Of a DNA stretch of 64,000 bases, positions 1-7,675 are shown piece after piece. Both the position numbers and the translations under genes were made by a program. Source of the DNA: Candidatus Gastranaerophilales bacterium (GTDB lineage Bacteria > Cyanobacteriota > Vampirovibrionia > Gastranaerophilales > Gastranaerophilaceae); the NCBI GenBank assembly GCA_944323875.1, contig CALUUH010000001.1, forward strand, positions 62,001 through 126,000. Direction: 5' to 3'. Positions within the stretch are counted from its first letter, which is position 1. Each line of letters opens with the position of its first letter. The notes beneath the pieces were generated by a model. It ran no database searches. It saw only the letters and a list, made by a program, of their open reading frames with translations, and had not been told where the DNA came from.

Positions 1-22
1 TATAATCTATTATATAGTTATG

Positions 23-50
23 TTGACTTTTGCAAAAACATAATTAAATA
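23..50 (+). promoter_or_regulatory. Possible promoter of the first gene
   Basis: TTGACT (23-28) is followed after 16 bp by TAAATA (45-50), about 48 bp ahead of the ATG at 98. The -10 is weak, so this is a tentative call. Confidence 0.3.
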
Positions 51-97
51 GATAGATGTAGTAGATATTAAATTAAATATAATCAGGAGAATTGCTT

Positions 98-1363
98 ATG
101 GGTATGGCAGCTTCACAAGCCAGATATCTGGCATTAACCGCGAGAAAAACAAACGTTGAATATGAAGGACAACAGGTAAACCAGGCTCGTACAGCGCTTG
201 CTAACCAGAGTGCCAATACATTTAATGATTTGCTTGCTCTGGAAGTTCCGACAGCACCTAGCACCAGTGATTATACCACTGTACAATATTCTTATGAAGA
301 TGGAACGATAGGTGAAACAATTACCGAAATGACCCCTCTCAATGATGATCCTAATTATAATTATATGGTCACACACTATCATTATTCAGATGTATTCACA
401 GGTGTACAATCAATGAAGACTAACCCGCAGGTCGTCATGAAAATTGACCCTACTGAAAACACCGTTGACAGAGCCAATATTACTCAGGATCCTAATACCA
501 ATGAATATCTGATTAACGGTCAGCCAGTGCAGGATTATGACGCGCTTAATAACGAACAAAGTGATGCATTAAATCAAATTTATGCAAAATATCCGGATTT
601 TCAAGATGTAAATCCGACAGATATCGGTTATTATGTAGATGCCGATGATAACATGCATTTCTTTGACAAAACACAACTTGCCGGTACTGACAATCTTACC
701 GATTACTACATCCAGCAGGATATTCCGACTTATGTCGGTAACTGCGAATTAGAATCTTATACTGATCTAATTAATGATCCGGATGTTAATTATGAAGATT
801 TGCAAGAAGCGGTTAATCAGATAAAAGAAGATTGGCCGGATACAAATTTTGCCAATGCAGCTGATGAGGATATATATACCTGGGAATATCAGGGAACACG
901 TTATTTTGCATGTCGTGAAGATTTATATACTAGCGCAATTTCAGGTACGGATCCGACATTGCCTACAGAAAATCAAGATAAATTAACTTATTACAACGCA
1001 CAGGATGTAAAAACCAAAATTGAACGTACAGAAAAAGCTTTCGTTGATTTTGACGATCAAGGACGTGCAGAAAGTATAAGATTTGAAAATTCATCACTTA
1101 CATATTCTCTTAGCACGGAAACAATAACAGATGAAGCAGCATATCAAGATGCTATGAATCAATATAATTATGAACGTGATGTTTATGAAAAGGCAATACA
1201 AGATATCAATGCCAAAACAGAAAAAATTCAAGAACAGGACAGAACTCTTGAATTACGTCTAAGGCAACTTGACACAGAACAGGACGCGCTTCAAACTGAA
1301 ATGGAAGCCGTTGCCAAAGTTATTGAAAAGAATATCGAATCAACATTCAAAACATTCGAATAG
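98..1363 (+). CDS. Hypothetical protein with helical ends and large central domain
   Basis: I do not recognise a named family. The ATG at 98 is preferred to an upstream in-frame TTG at 92 because AGGAGA (85-90) sits 7 bp before it. The 421-residue protein has a helical N-terminus (MGMAASQARYLALTARK, then VEYEGQQVNQAR), an acidic Asp/Asn/Tyr-rich middle of about 300 residues, and a coiled-coil C-terminus ending IEKNIESTFKTFE. The two ends resemble the whole of the 107-residue protein at 2713-3036, so this looks like the same helical hairpin with a domain inserted. No signal peptide or membrane segment is visible. It is first of four same-strand genes. Function unknown. Confidence 0.8.
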   Translation: MGMAASQARYLALTARKTNVEYEGQQVNQARTALANQSANTFNDLLALEVPTAPSTSDYTTVQYSYEDGTIGETITEMTPLNDDPNYNYMVTHYHYSDVFTGVQSMKTNPQVVMKIDPTENTVDRANITQDPNTNEYLINGQPVQDYDALNNEQSDALNQIYAKYPDFQDVNPTDIGYYVDADDNMHFFDKTQLAGTDNLTDYYIQQDIPTYVGNCELESYTDLINDPDVNYEDLQEAVNQIKEDWPDTNFANAADEDIYTWEYQGTRYFACREDLYTSAISGTDPTLPTENQDKLTYYNAQDVKTKIERTEKAFVDFDDQGRAESIRFENSSLTYSLSTETITDEAAYQDAMNQYNYERDVYEKAIQDINAKTEKIQEQDRTLELRLRQLDTEQDALQTEMEAVAKVIEKNIESTFKTFE

Positions 1364-1384
1364 AGATACATATAAGAGGTACAT

Positions 1385-2200
1385 ATGGCTTACAAAAATG
1401 ATAGTTATCTGGTAATAGCAAACAAATTCGGTTCCGCAAGCGGCGATGCGAAAGCAATGCTTTTTGAAACTTATGATAAACTGCGAGATTTAACCGTATC
1501 CGGCAGCGGGCAGGGAACCGGTTTTGAAGCAACAGGAGGCTTTTTATACAATATAGCAAGTATGTTAGCGCCGTCATCCTTTGCAACCGTATTCGGCGGC
1601 TCTGATTCAATGAATGTACCGGGTACATCATACAACTCAAGTTTTTCAGGCGGCACATCATTCGGGATAGATTCACTATATAACTATTCCGGTTTTCCTA
1701 GCGGTGCAGCGCCTATTTCCTGGGGGTTAAGCGGCACAACAACCGGCGGAGCAGCAAATATATTCGGTTGGGGAACTGATACAGGAGTTGCAACAGGTTA
1801 TGCCTCTAATATGGGCGGCATTGCGGATATTGCAAGTGCTGCGGCGTATGGCGTCGGAGCTGCAAACGGTTACGGTTTTTTCGCTAAAAACATTGTTCTG
1901 CCTGTTGCCGGTATTATTTCCGGATGGGGCGGTATTATGCAGGCGGCGGCTCCATATTTAGGTGAATATGGTTTGCCGGCCCTTGTTATGGGGAACCTGA
2001 TGCAAGGTACAACATCTTCAGCTCTTGCTGCTTATCAACGTGTTACCGGTAATATTACGGCTAATGCCGATACAATTCTTTCAAACAAAGTCCGAAATAT
2101 CGAAACTGTTTGTAAAATGCTCGATACGCAAGGCGATGTCGTTAAAAAGATGCTTAAAGAATCTATTGATGGTGATAGTAAAGCCATTCAAAACTTGTAA
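1385..2200 (+). CDS. Glycine/serine-rich hypothetical protein
   Basis: A 271-residue protein 21 bp after the previous gene and probably co-transcribed with it (GAGGT just before the ATG). Residues about 35-165 are rich in Gly, Ser, Ala and aromatics (GSGQGTGFEATGGF, FSGGTSFGIDS). Around residues 170-210 there is a hydrophobic stretch (NIVLPVAGIISGWGG, then YGLPALVMGNLM) that could insert in a membrane. The last 60 residues are polar and probably helical. There is no cleavable signal peptide. It has the look of a translocated or pore-like protein, but no known family is recognised and the function is not inferred. Confidence 0.75.
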   Translation: MAYKNDSYLVIANKFGSASGDAKAMLFETYDKLRDLTVSGSGQGTGFEATGGFLYNIASMLAPSSFATVFGGSDSMNVPGTSYNSSFSGGTSFGIDSLYNYSGFPSGAAPISWGLSGTTTGGAANIFGWGTDTGVATGYASNMGGIADIASAAAYGVGAANGYGFFAKNIVLPVAGIISGWGGIMQAAAPYLGEYGLPALVMGNLMQGTTSSALAAYQRVTGNITANADTILSNKVRNIETVCKMLDTQGDVVKKMLKESIDGDSKAIQNL

Positions 2201-2233
2201 TATTTTGTGTAAAATTATATTACAAAAAAATAT

Positions 2234-2272
2234 AAAATTGGCTTATTCATTAAAGTTTAAGCCAATTTTTTC
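2234..2272 (+). terminator. Rho-independent terminator
   Basis: AAAATTGGCTTA (2234-2245) pairs with TAAGCCAATTTT (2258-2269) over a 12-nt loop and runs into TTTTT. It ends the two-gene unit 98-2200. Confidence 0.8.
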
Positions 2273-2296
2273 GTAATATTAAATAAAGTAATGTAG

Positions 2297-2302
2297 TATA
2301 AT
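2297..2302 (+). promoter_or_regulatory. Possible -10 box for the 2429 gene
   Basis: TATAAT lies at 2297-2302, about 125 bp before the ATG at 2429, just after the terminator of the upstream unit. No good -35 is visible. Confidence 0.35.
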
Positions 2303-2318
2303 CCCAAACAGGTGATAA

Positions 2319-2412
2319 TTTAGACCCAAAACATGATTAAGACATGTTAAGCAAAAAACGCCAAATCAGGCAATAAAATCCAAATAACTGTTTTATTATA
2401 TGTAGGTCTAAA
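2319..2412 (+). promoter_or_regulatory. Leader bounded by an inverted repeat
   Basis: TTTAGACC (2319-2326) is perfectly complementary to GGTCTAAA (2405-2412), so the 5' untranslated region of the 2429 gene could close into a long stem around about 78 nt. It stops just before the ribosome binding site (AAAGGAG, 2418-2424). It could be a structured leader; it matches no riboswitch class I know. Confidence 0.3.
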
Positions 2413-2428
2413 GTTGTAAAGGAGAAAA

Positions 2429-2701
2429 ATGCTTCGTGAAACTTTAGAGATGAATATAAAAAGGTTGATAGACTTTTTGATATATTCGAGAAACTTCATA
2501 ATAAGAAAAAATCCGATAAAAGCCATGATTAACTCAATAGTTGACGGCTTGAAAGATTTTCTTACGATGAAGAAAAAGTTAAAGATGGCACAGTACAGGT
2601 TAAATTATCACCGTCATCAGTTTCATAAAATGGAGCAGTTGATAGCCGAAAACAACCAGCATAGTTTCCTGAAAGGCAGTCATCTTAACGAAACCAGATA
2701 A
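2429..2701 (+). CDS. Small basic helical hypothetical protein
   Basis: A 90-residue Lys/Arg/His-rich, probably all-helical protein. AAAGGAG stands 4 bp before the ATG. It contains KNPIKAMINSIVDGLKDF and MKKKLKMAQYRLNYHRHQFH. No signal peptide is seen and no family is recognised. It lies 11 bp before the 2713 gene, so the two are likely co-translated; a chaperone- or adaptor-like role for its partner is possible but unsupported. Confidence 0.6.
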   Translation: MLRETLEMNIKRLIDFLIYSRNFIIRKNPIKAMINSIVDGLKDFLTMKKKLKMAQYRLNYHRHQFHKMEQLIAENNQHSFLKGSHLNETR

Positions 2702-2712
2702 AGGGAAAAATT

Positions 2713-3036
2713 ATGGGAATACTCGTTGCGACATTACGATTGCAATATCTTATTCAATCCAAATCATCTTTGGAGTATAAGATACAGTTGATTACGCAAT
2801 CCAAATTGGGATTGATGCAATCAACCAATGAGTTAATGGCTGTCGGCAACGATTATGATTCGGATTCTCCAATAGTTAAAACACTTCAACAGCGGCAAGC
2901 AAAATTAAAAATGCTTGAAGTCCAACTTGATTCACAAATGCAGCAGTACCAGAACCAGTTAAAAGCCGTAGAAACAGAAATAGAATCAGCCAAAGGCATT
3001 ATAGAAAAGAATATTGAACACTCGTTTAAATACTAA
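2713..3036 (+). CDS. Small coiled-coil hypothetical protein
   Basis: A 107-residue, almost entirely helical protein (AGGGAAAA before the ATG). Its N-terminus (MGILVATLRLQYLIQSKSS, LEYKIQLITQ) and C-terminus (VETEIESAKGIIEKNIEHSF) match the two ends of the 421-residue protein at 98-1363, including the closing IEKNIE-x-(S/T)-F-K signature. It is the minimal version of that architecture, lacking the central domain. Gln-rich heptad-like repeats in the second half suggest self-association. Function unknown. Confidence 0.7.
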   Translation: MGILVATLRLQYLIQSKSSLEYKIQLITQSKLGLMQSTNELMAVGNDYDSDSPIVKTLQQRQAKLKMLEVQLDSQMQQYQNQLKAVETEIESAKGIIEKNIEHSFKY

Positions 3037-3067
3037 AGTGAAGCGTTAGGTAGTTAATTTTTAAGTG

Positions 3068-3514
3068 CTATTGAGCATTAAGTTCGTTACGGATATCCTC
3101 GACTGTTACATGCAAAACAGGTGAATTTTCATCTTTACGCAGGACAACATTTTTTATTCCTGATTGCACAATAAATCTTTTACATAATATACAAATAAAA
3201 TTATGTCCCCAGATATACATTGTTGCATTCTGGCATCTGTCTTGACCCGCTTGAATTATTGCGTTTTGTTCTGCATGAATAGAACGGCAGGTTTCGTAAC
3301 ATGTTCCTGACGGAATATTGTTTTTAATACGATAGCATTCGCCACGCTCAAAACATGATTCTACTTTTGATGGCGTTCCATTATATCCGGTTGCCTTAAT
3401 TTTTTTATCTTCTCCGACGATAACCGCACCGACCTGCGCACGTAAGCAGTTTGAACGGCTTGCACAGGTTTTTGCAAGATCTAAAAAATAATCTTCCCAG
3501 GATTTTATTTCCAT
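3068..3514 (-). CDS. dCMP deaminase-like cytidine deaminase
   Basis: A 148-residue zinc-dependent deaminase of the dCMP deaminase (ComEB-like) family, which converts dCMP to dUMP for dTMP supply. Visible landmarks are VGAVIVGEDKKI, the CF-ERGECYR and GTCYETCRS segments of the secondary metal site in this family, HAEQNA (zinc His and catalytic Glu), and a cysteine pair in FICILC. The usual PCxxC reads ICILC, so both Cys ligands remain but the Pro is lost. It is downstream of the purH-like gene with a 17-bp gap and is probably co-transcribed, giving a nucleotide-metabolism pair. Confidence 0.85.
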   Translation of the reverse strand: MEIKSWEDYFLDLAKTCASRSNCLRAQVGAVIVGEDKKIKATGYNGTPSKVESCFERGECYRIKNNIPSGTCYETCRSIHAEQNAIIQAGQDRCQNATMYIWGHNFICILCKRFIVQSGIKNVVLRKDENSPVLHVTVEDIRNELNAQ

Positions 3515-3531
3515 ATTTTCCTCTATTCTTT

Positions 3532-4491
3532 TTATATACGCAGGTTTTTAATACCTGTTGTAATCATAACGATATTGTATTTGTCCGCAAGAGCAATAAT
3601 TTCATTGTCCTTAACTGCTCCTCCGGGCTGGATAATTAAGCCTATTCTACCCTGAGCCGCGGCATAAATACATTCTGCTGTCGGTATAGGTTCATCAAAT
3701 GCCGCAATTGCGGACTTTGATGCATCACAGGCATAATTTAGAGCCTGCTCCAGTACTGTAACAGAATTTACATGCCCCTGTCCTATTGCAACGGTTTTGA
3801 AATCGGTTGCAATTATAACACTGCTGCTGCGGGCATATTTCGCAACTTTCCAGGCAAAAATAGCGTCCTCTATCTGCTCTGTTGTCGGTTTGTTTTTTGT
3901 TACAACTTTGAATAAATCTTTATCCAGTTCGCTTTTGTTTACATCTTGAATAAGCGTGCCTAAAGGGGTAATTTTAATTTCTTCACAGAGTAATTTTTTG
4001 TAATCAGATATCGGAGTATTTAATTTAATAACTTTTGTGTAGTTTGTTTCAGCCAGAAGTTTTAGGGCATCCTGTTCAAAATCCGGCGCAACGACAGCTT
4101 CTACAGCCATGGAACTGATGTGGCCGGCGGTTTCTTTGTCAACTTTTTGCGTAAATGCAATTGTGCCGTAGAATGCGCTCACAGGATCACAGTCAAAAGC
4201 TTTTGTATAAGCATCATAAATTGATTTGCCCAGCGCAACTCCGCAAGGGGCTGCATTTTTTACAATAACGACAGCATTTACATCAAAAAATTCAGAAGCA
4301 ATATTCAAGGCTTCTGATATATTAACTATATTCAAATAAGTTAACTCGCCGCCCGTAAGAATTTCAAAATCCGCATTTTTTTCACGTTTATATAATCCTG
4401 CATTCTGGTGTGGATTTTCTCCGAAATTTAAACATTTTACATGGCGAAATTCGTATGTTCTGTCGTTTTCCTGATAATCAAATTCTGTCAT
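3532..4491 (-). CDS. Stand-alone AICAR transformylase-like domain (PurH C-terminal half)
   Basis: A 319-residue protein resembling only the AICAR formyltransferase half of bifunctional PurH (about 510-530 residues). The IMP cyclohydrolase half is absent and nothing upstream encodes it. Recognisable landmarks are FGENPHQNA, APCGVALG, CDPVSAF, AAQGRIGLIIQPGG and the C-terminal ITTGIKNLRI. The catalytic Lys-His pair, KHANPCG in the E. coli enzyme, reads KNAAPCG here, and the usual His-Phe-Arg-His tail reads N-L-R-I, so both functionally important histidines are replaced. It may be a paralogue with a different role rather than the pathway enzyme. It overlaps no neighbour and lies 17 bp upstream of the dCMP deaminase. 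Confidence 0.75.
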   Translation of the reverse strand: MTEFDYQENDRTYEFRHVKCLNFGENPHQNAGLYKREKNADFEILTGGELTYLNIVNISEALNIASEFFDVNAVVIVKNAAPCGVALGKSIYDAYTKAFDCDPVSAFYGTIAFTQKVDKETAGHISSMAVEAVVAPDFEQDALKLLAETNYTKVIKLNTPISDYKKLLCEEIKITPLGTLIQDVNKSELDKDLFKVVTKNKPTTEQIEDAIFAWKVAKYARSSSVIIATDFKTVAIGQGHVNSVTVLEQALNYACDASKSAIAAFDEPIPTAECIYAAAQGRIGLIIQPGGAVKDNEIIALADKYNIVMITTGIKNLRI

Positions 4492-4577
4492 TTTACCCTA
4501 ATCCTGTTTTACAAATCGAGTTTATCATAAAAAATTATTATTAGCAATTTAATACGTATCATTTTGTAACTATTATG

Positions 4578-4606
4578 TTGAAATAATTTTTTCACTAATT
4601 TATAAT
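4578..4606 (+). promoter_or_regulatory. Sigma-70-type promoter
   Basis: TTGAAA (4578-4583), 17-bp spacer, TATAAT (4601-4606), 43 bp before the ATG at 4649. A strong consensus match driving the 4649 gene. Confidence 0.75.
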
Positions 4607-4648
4607 ACAGCTATGCGAAATATAAATTAATTTGTAAGAAGAGGAACA

Positions 4649-5350
4649 ATGATAAATAACAGATTAAATGAAGGCGTTGGCAAGAAAATTGTAGAAGCGC
4701 TAAAAAAACAAAATGACATTGAAATTATCCCTGTAAGCGAAAATACCCCGGAGATAAACGAATTCGGTGAAACATCTGAAGCTAATAATTCATTAGAACA
4801 AGAAGCATTTGATATGAGTTTTGATGAAGAAAACGCGATTGTGGAAGAACCTGTTTATGAGCAGCCGGCATACGAACAACATCTGACTCAAAATGTTCAG
4901 CCGCAAACTCAGGCTGCTTATACAACACCGGTTTATGAAGAACCAAAACCTGCAATGAATTTCACTAAACCGCAGATTAATCTGCAGCCAGGCAGTGTAA
5001 CTGTTAATTCAACACAAAATTTTGCAAAAGATCTGGACGATTTTGAAGTTCCGACAAATGTTGCAGTGTTGAAGCAGTTGATTTCACAGTTGCCGACCGG
5101 CGTAACAAAACAAACAGGCGCTCAGATTATCAGACAAACCATGGAAGCACTTGGAATTTCAATGAAAAGTGTTTTGCAGGAAGCACAACAGGTACAGGAA
5201 AGCATAAATACATCTTCCCGTGACTGTCAGGCTAATATTATGGAATACAAAAGACAAATCGTTCTTTTGGAAAATCAGGTTCAAAAATATACAAGACAAT
5301 CAGCAGCCTTGAATGATATTATCAGTCTTTTTATTCAAACCGGTAACTAA
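4649..5350 (+). CDS. Hypothetical protein, acidic/Pro-Gln-rich linker plus coiled coil
   Basis: A 233-residue monocistronic protein with its own promoter and terminator. It begins MINNRLNEGVGKKIVEALKK, followed by an acidic, Gln/Pro-rich low-complexity stretch (about residues 35-125, with repeats such as EEPVYEQPAYEQ). The conserved-looking C-terminus (about 135-230) has VLKQLISQLPTGVTKQTGAQ then a long coiled coil (LENQVQKYTRQSAALNDII). The shape suggests an adaptor or scaffold with a flexible N-terminus. No signal peptide and no named family. Confidence 0.75.
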   Translation: MINNRLNEGVGKKIVEALKKQNDIEIIPVSENTPEINEFGETSEANNSLEQEAFDMSFDEENAIVEEPVYEQPAYEQHLTQNVQPQTQAAYTTPVYEEPKPAMNFTKPQINLQPGSVTVNSTQNFAKDLDDFEVPTNVAVLKQLISQLPTGVTKQTGAQIIRQTMEALGISMKSVLQEAQQVQESINTSSRDCQANIMEYKRQIVLLENQVQKYTRQSAALNDIISLFIQTGN

Positions 5351-5381
5351 GGCTGATGATAAAATTAGTAATTAAGCACAG

Positions 5382-5407
5382 GCGGGTTTTTAAGCCCGCT
5401 TTTGTTT
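5382..5407 (+). terminator. Rho-independent terminator
   Basis: GCGGGT (5382-5387) pairs with GCCCGC (5394-5399), followed by TTTTGTTT; it lies 31 bp after the stop of the 4649 gene. Confidence 0.75.
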
Positions 5408-5425
5408 ATGAAATTTACAAACTCC

Positions 5426-5454
5426 TTGAATTTCATCCATGCCCGTGATATTCT
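5426..5454 (+). promoter_or_regulatory. gltX promoter
   Basis: TTGAAT (5426-5431), 17 bp, TATTCT (5449-5454), about 40 bp ahead of the gltX start. Confidence 0.6.
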
Positions 5455-5493
5455 TTTTATGCACTATTGCCATATAAAGAAAGAAGGATATTT

Positions 5494-6957
5494 ATGTCAG
5501 AAGTTAGAGTTAGAATAGCACCGTCTCCAAGCGGTAATTTACACATCGGTACAGCAAGAACAGCACTTTTTAACTACCTGTTCGCAAAGAAAAACAACGG
5601 AAAATTTATCCTGAGAATAGAAGATACAGATGCTGAACGTACAAGTCAGGCTTATATAGATAATATCTTTGACAGCTTGAAAGCATTAGGTTTAAACTGG
5701 GATGAAGGCCCTGATGTAGGCGGTGATTACGGCCCTTACACCCAATCAGAAAGATTTGATATTTACCCTATATACGCACAAAAACTTCTGGAAAGCGGCT
5801 ATGCTTATGAATGTTTTTGTACTCCGGAAGAACTGGAAGCGGAAAAAGAAGAAGCAACTAAAAATAAAAAACCTTACGTGTATACTAAAAAATGTGAAAA
5901 TTTAACAGAAGAACAAAAAGAAAAGTTGCGCGCAGAAGGTCGAAAACCGGCTATAAGATTTAATATTGCAAAAGCTCAGAAAGCTTTCCACGATTCTTTT
6001 ATTTTGAAATTTGACGACCTTGTAAAAGGCGAATTACACATGGATACGTCTTTACTTGGTGATTTCGTTATTATGAAATCAAACGGCACTCCGACTTACA
6101 ACTTTGCGGTTGTAATTGATGACATGCTTATGAAAATATCACACATCATCCGTGGAGAAGATCATATTTCAAATACATTTAAACAAATTCTTATCTATGA
6201 AGCACTTGGCGCAGAAGTTCCTCGTTTCGGCCACTTGGGCATGATACTGGCACCTGACAGAAGTAAACTTTCAAAACGCCACGGCGCAACTGCAGTTTCC
6301 GAATTCGTTGAAAAAGGCTATTTAACAGAAGCTTTAATCAACTTTGTTGCACTTCTCGGCTGGTCACCTTCTGACGGACAGGAAATTAAAACTGTTGATG
6401 AAATTGCGCAGGATTTCAGAATTGGTGATGTTTCTTCTTCAAATTCAATATTTGAATATGATAAGTTAAACTGGATGAACGGACATTATATCAAAATGCT
6501 TGATATTGAAGATTTGAAAGAAAGACTTAAACCGTATTTGACAAAATATGATTTGAGCGAAATGACTGATGCTCAATATACAAGAATGGTAGAAGTTACA
6601 CGCGAACCGTTAACAATACTTTCCGATATCACTGACGCAGTTCCGTATTTCTTTGGTGAAGATGTTGAAATTGAGCCTAAAGCGCAAACCGAAGTTCTGG
6701 ATACGGAAGTTTCACAGAATGTATTAAAAGAGTTTGTTAAACAGGCTGAGGGCTGGAGCTTTGATGAAGAAACCCTGCATGAAAAACTGGAAGCTTTTCG
6801 TGCACAATTTAAAGAACTCGGTATCAAACCAAAAGTTACAATGTGGGCAATAAGAGCTGCAGTTACAGGCCGAACATGCGGTGCTGACATGACAGCAATT
6901 CTTGCAATATTAGGCAAGGATAGAGTTATGAAACGTGTAAAACGTGTTATGAAATAA
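5494..6957 (+). CDS. gltX: Glutamate--tRNA ligase
   Basis: Class I aminoacyl-tRNA synthetase charging tRNA-Glu (and often tRNA-Gln in bacteria that use the amidotransferase route). The ATG at 5494 follows AAGAAGGA (5481-5488); an upstream in-frame start at 5467 has no binding site. The 488-residue length is normal. APSPSGNLHIGTARTALFNY holds the HIGH-type signature, and SKLSKRHG is the KMSKS-type loop. The zinc-binding insert is reduced. The C-terminal anticodon-binding helical domain is complete (FKELGIKPKVTMWAIRAAVT). Single gene between a promoter and a strong terminator. Confidence 0.97.
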   Translation: MSEVRVRIAPSPSGNLHIGTARTALFNYLFAKKNNGKFILRIEDTDAERTSQAYIDNIFDSLKALGLNWDEGPDVGGDYGPYTQSERFDIYPIYAQKLLESGYAYECFCTPEELEAEKEEATKNKKPYVYTKKCENLTEEQKEKLRAEGRKPAIRFNIAKAQKAFHDSFILKFDDLVKGELHMDTSLLGDFVIMKSNGTPTYNFAVVIDDMLMKISHIIRGEDHISNTFKQILIYEALGAEVPRFGHLGMILAPDRSKLSKRHGATAVSEFVEKGYLTEALINFVALLGWSPSDGQEIKTVDEIAQDFRIGDVSSSNSIFEYDKLNWMNGHYIKMLDIEDLKERLKPYLTKYDLSEMTDAQYTRMVEVTREPLTILSDITDAVPYFFGEDVEIEPKAQTEVLDTEVSQNVLKEFVKQAEGWSFDEETLHEKLEAFRAQFKELGIKPKVTMWAIRAAVTGRTCGADMTAILAILGKDRVMKRVKRVMK

Positions 6958-6980
6958 TTTAAAATGTAAAAATATCTTAA

Positions 6981-7020
6981 CAAAATCCCGAAAATTTTTA
7001 AATTTTTTTCGGGATTTTGT
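6981..7020 (+). terminator. Strong terminator after gltX
   Basis: CAAAATCCCGAAAA pairs with TTTTCGGGATTTTG around an AT-only loop, directly after gltX. It would also work on the minus strand. Confidence 0.8.
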
Positions 7021-7081
7021 CGTATATAGCAACAGGAAAATATTACTTCACTCTATTGGTCTTTTGAGGATATTTAGGAAT

Positions 7082-7327
7082 ATGGAATTCAGAAAAAATA
7101 TACTTTTAATACTCATGCAGTGTATTGATGACAGTTCTGTCAAATTCCGGCAAACTGATGAGGATTGGAATGCAATACTGAAAAGAATATCCAATACCCG
7201 AATGGAAGAATTGAATGAAATAGTCCGAGTTATAGACTCCGCAAATAACGCGATAGAAGGTCTCTACAGCTGCAAAAAATTTATTGAAATATTGGATAAT
7301 AAGGGCTTTGGAGGCTTAGTAAAGTAA
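7082..7327 (+). CDS. Small hypothetical protein
   Basis: An 81-residue protein. The ATG at 7082 is preferred over an in-frame TTG at 7064, as both GAGGA and AGGA precede it, although spacing is not ideal. It is mostly helical with no signal peptide (RKNILLILMQCIDDSSVK, LNEIVRVIDSANNAIEGLY). It converges on the XRE regulator at 7334-7609, with 6 bp between their ends. No known family. Confidence 0.5.
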   Translation: MEFRKNILLILMQCIDDSSVKFRQTDEDWNAILKRISNTRMEELNEIVRVIDSANNAIEGLYSCKKFIEILDNKGFGGLVK

Positions 7328-7333
7328 TTGATA

Positions 7334-7609
7334 TTAATGTTCTATTAGAGAAAACTCGGATGGCAGATTTTCTTCAACACGTCTTAACAGTTCAGACGGT
7401 TTTAAATTTAATGCTTCACACAATGTCCAAATAGAGATTAATTTGGGTTCATTAATTCCGTTTTCAAGCCTGCTTATTAACGATTTTTGAATATCAAATT
7501 CATCGGCAAGCAAGCGTATTGATTTTTTTTGGCTTTCTCTTTCTTGTTTCAATTGTTGCGCCAGTATGGTGAATATTATTTCTGATTTTTTAGTATTTGC
7601 GTGTTGCAT
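7334..7609 (-). CDS. XRE-family helix-turn-helix regulator
   Basis: A 91-residue single-domain HTH_3/XRE protein. The helix-turn-helix runs through QKKSIRLLADEFDIQKSLIS and RLENGINEPKLISIWTLCEALN, with the usual RLE-G-N pattern. It is divergent from the pseudopilin at 7676; the 66-bp gap holds the pilin promoter and an inverted repeat, and the -35 box overlaps the regulator's own start codon. That makes it the likely local and self-regulator. Two other pseudopilins in the window have the same arrangement. Confidence 0.85.
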   Translation of the reverse strand: MQHANTKKSEIIFTILAQQLKQERESQKKSIRLLADEFDIQKSLISRLENGINEPKLISIWTLCEALNLKPSELLRRVEENLPSEFSLIEH

Positions 7610-7632
7610 ATATAGAAATCTTAGTATATAAT
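7604..7632 (+). promoter_or_regulatory. Pseudopilin promoter
   Basis: TTGCAT (7604-7609), 17 bp, TATAAT (7627-7632), 43 bp ahead of the ATG at 7676. It overlaps the start codon of the divergent XRE gene and one arm of the candidate operator. Confidence 0.7.
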
Positions 7633-7651
7633 TCTGCTATAGGTTTCTATA
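7611..7651. promoter_or_regulatory. Candidate XRE operator
   Basis: TATAGAAATC (7611-7620) and GGTTTCTATA (7642-7651) are inverted with 9 of 10 positions matched. One arm lies in the promoter spacer and the other just after the transcription start, the placement expected for repression by the adjacent XRE protein. Confidence 0.5.
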
Positions 7652-7675
7652 CATAGAACAGCGAAGGAGAATTTT

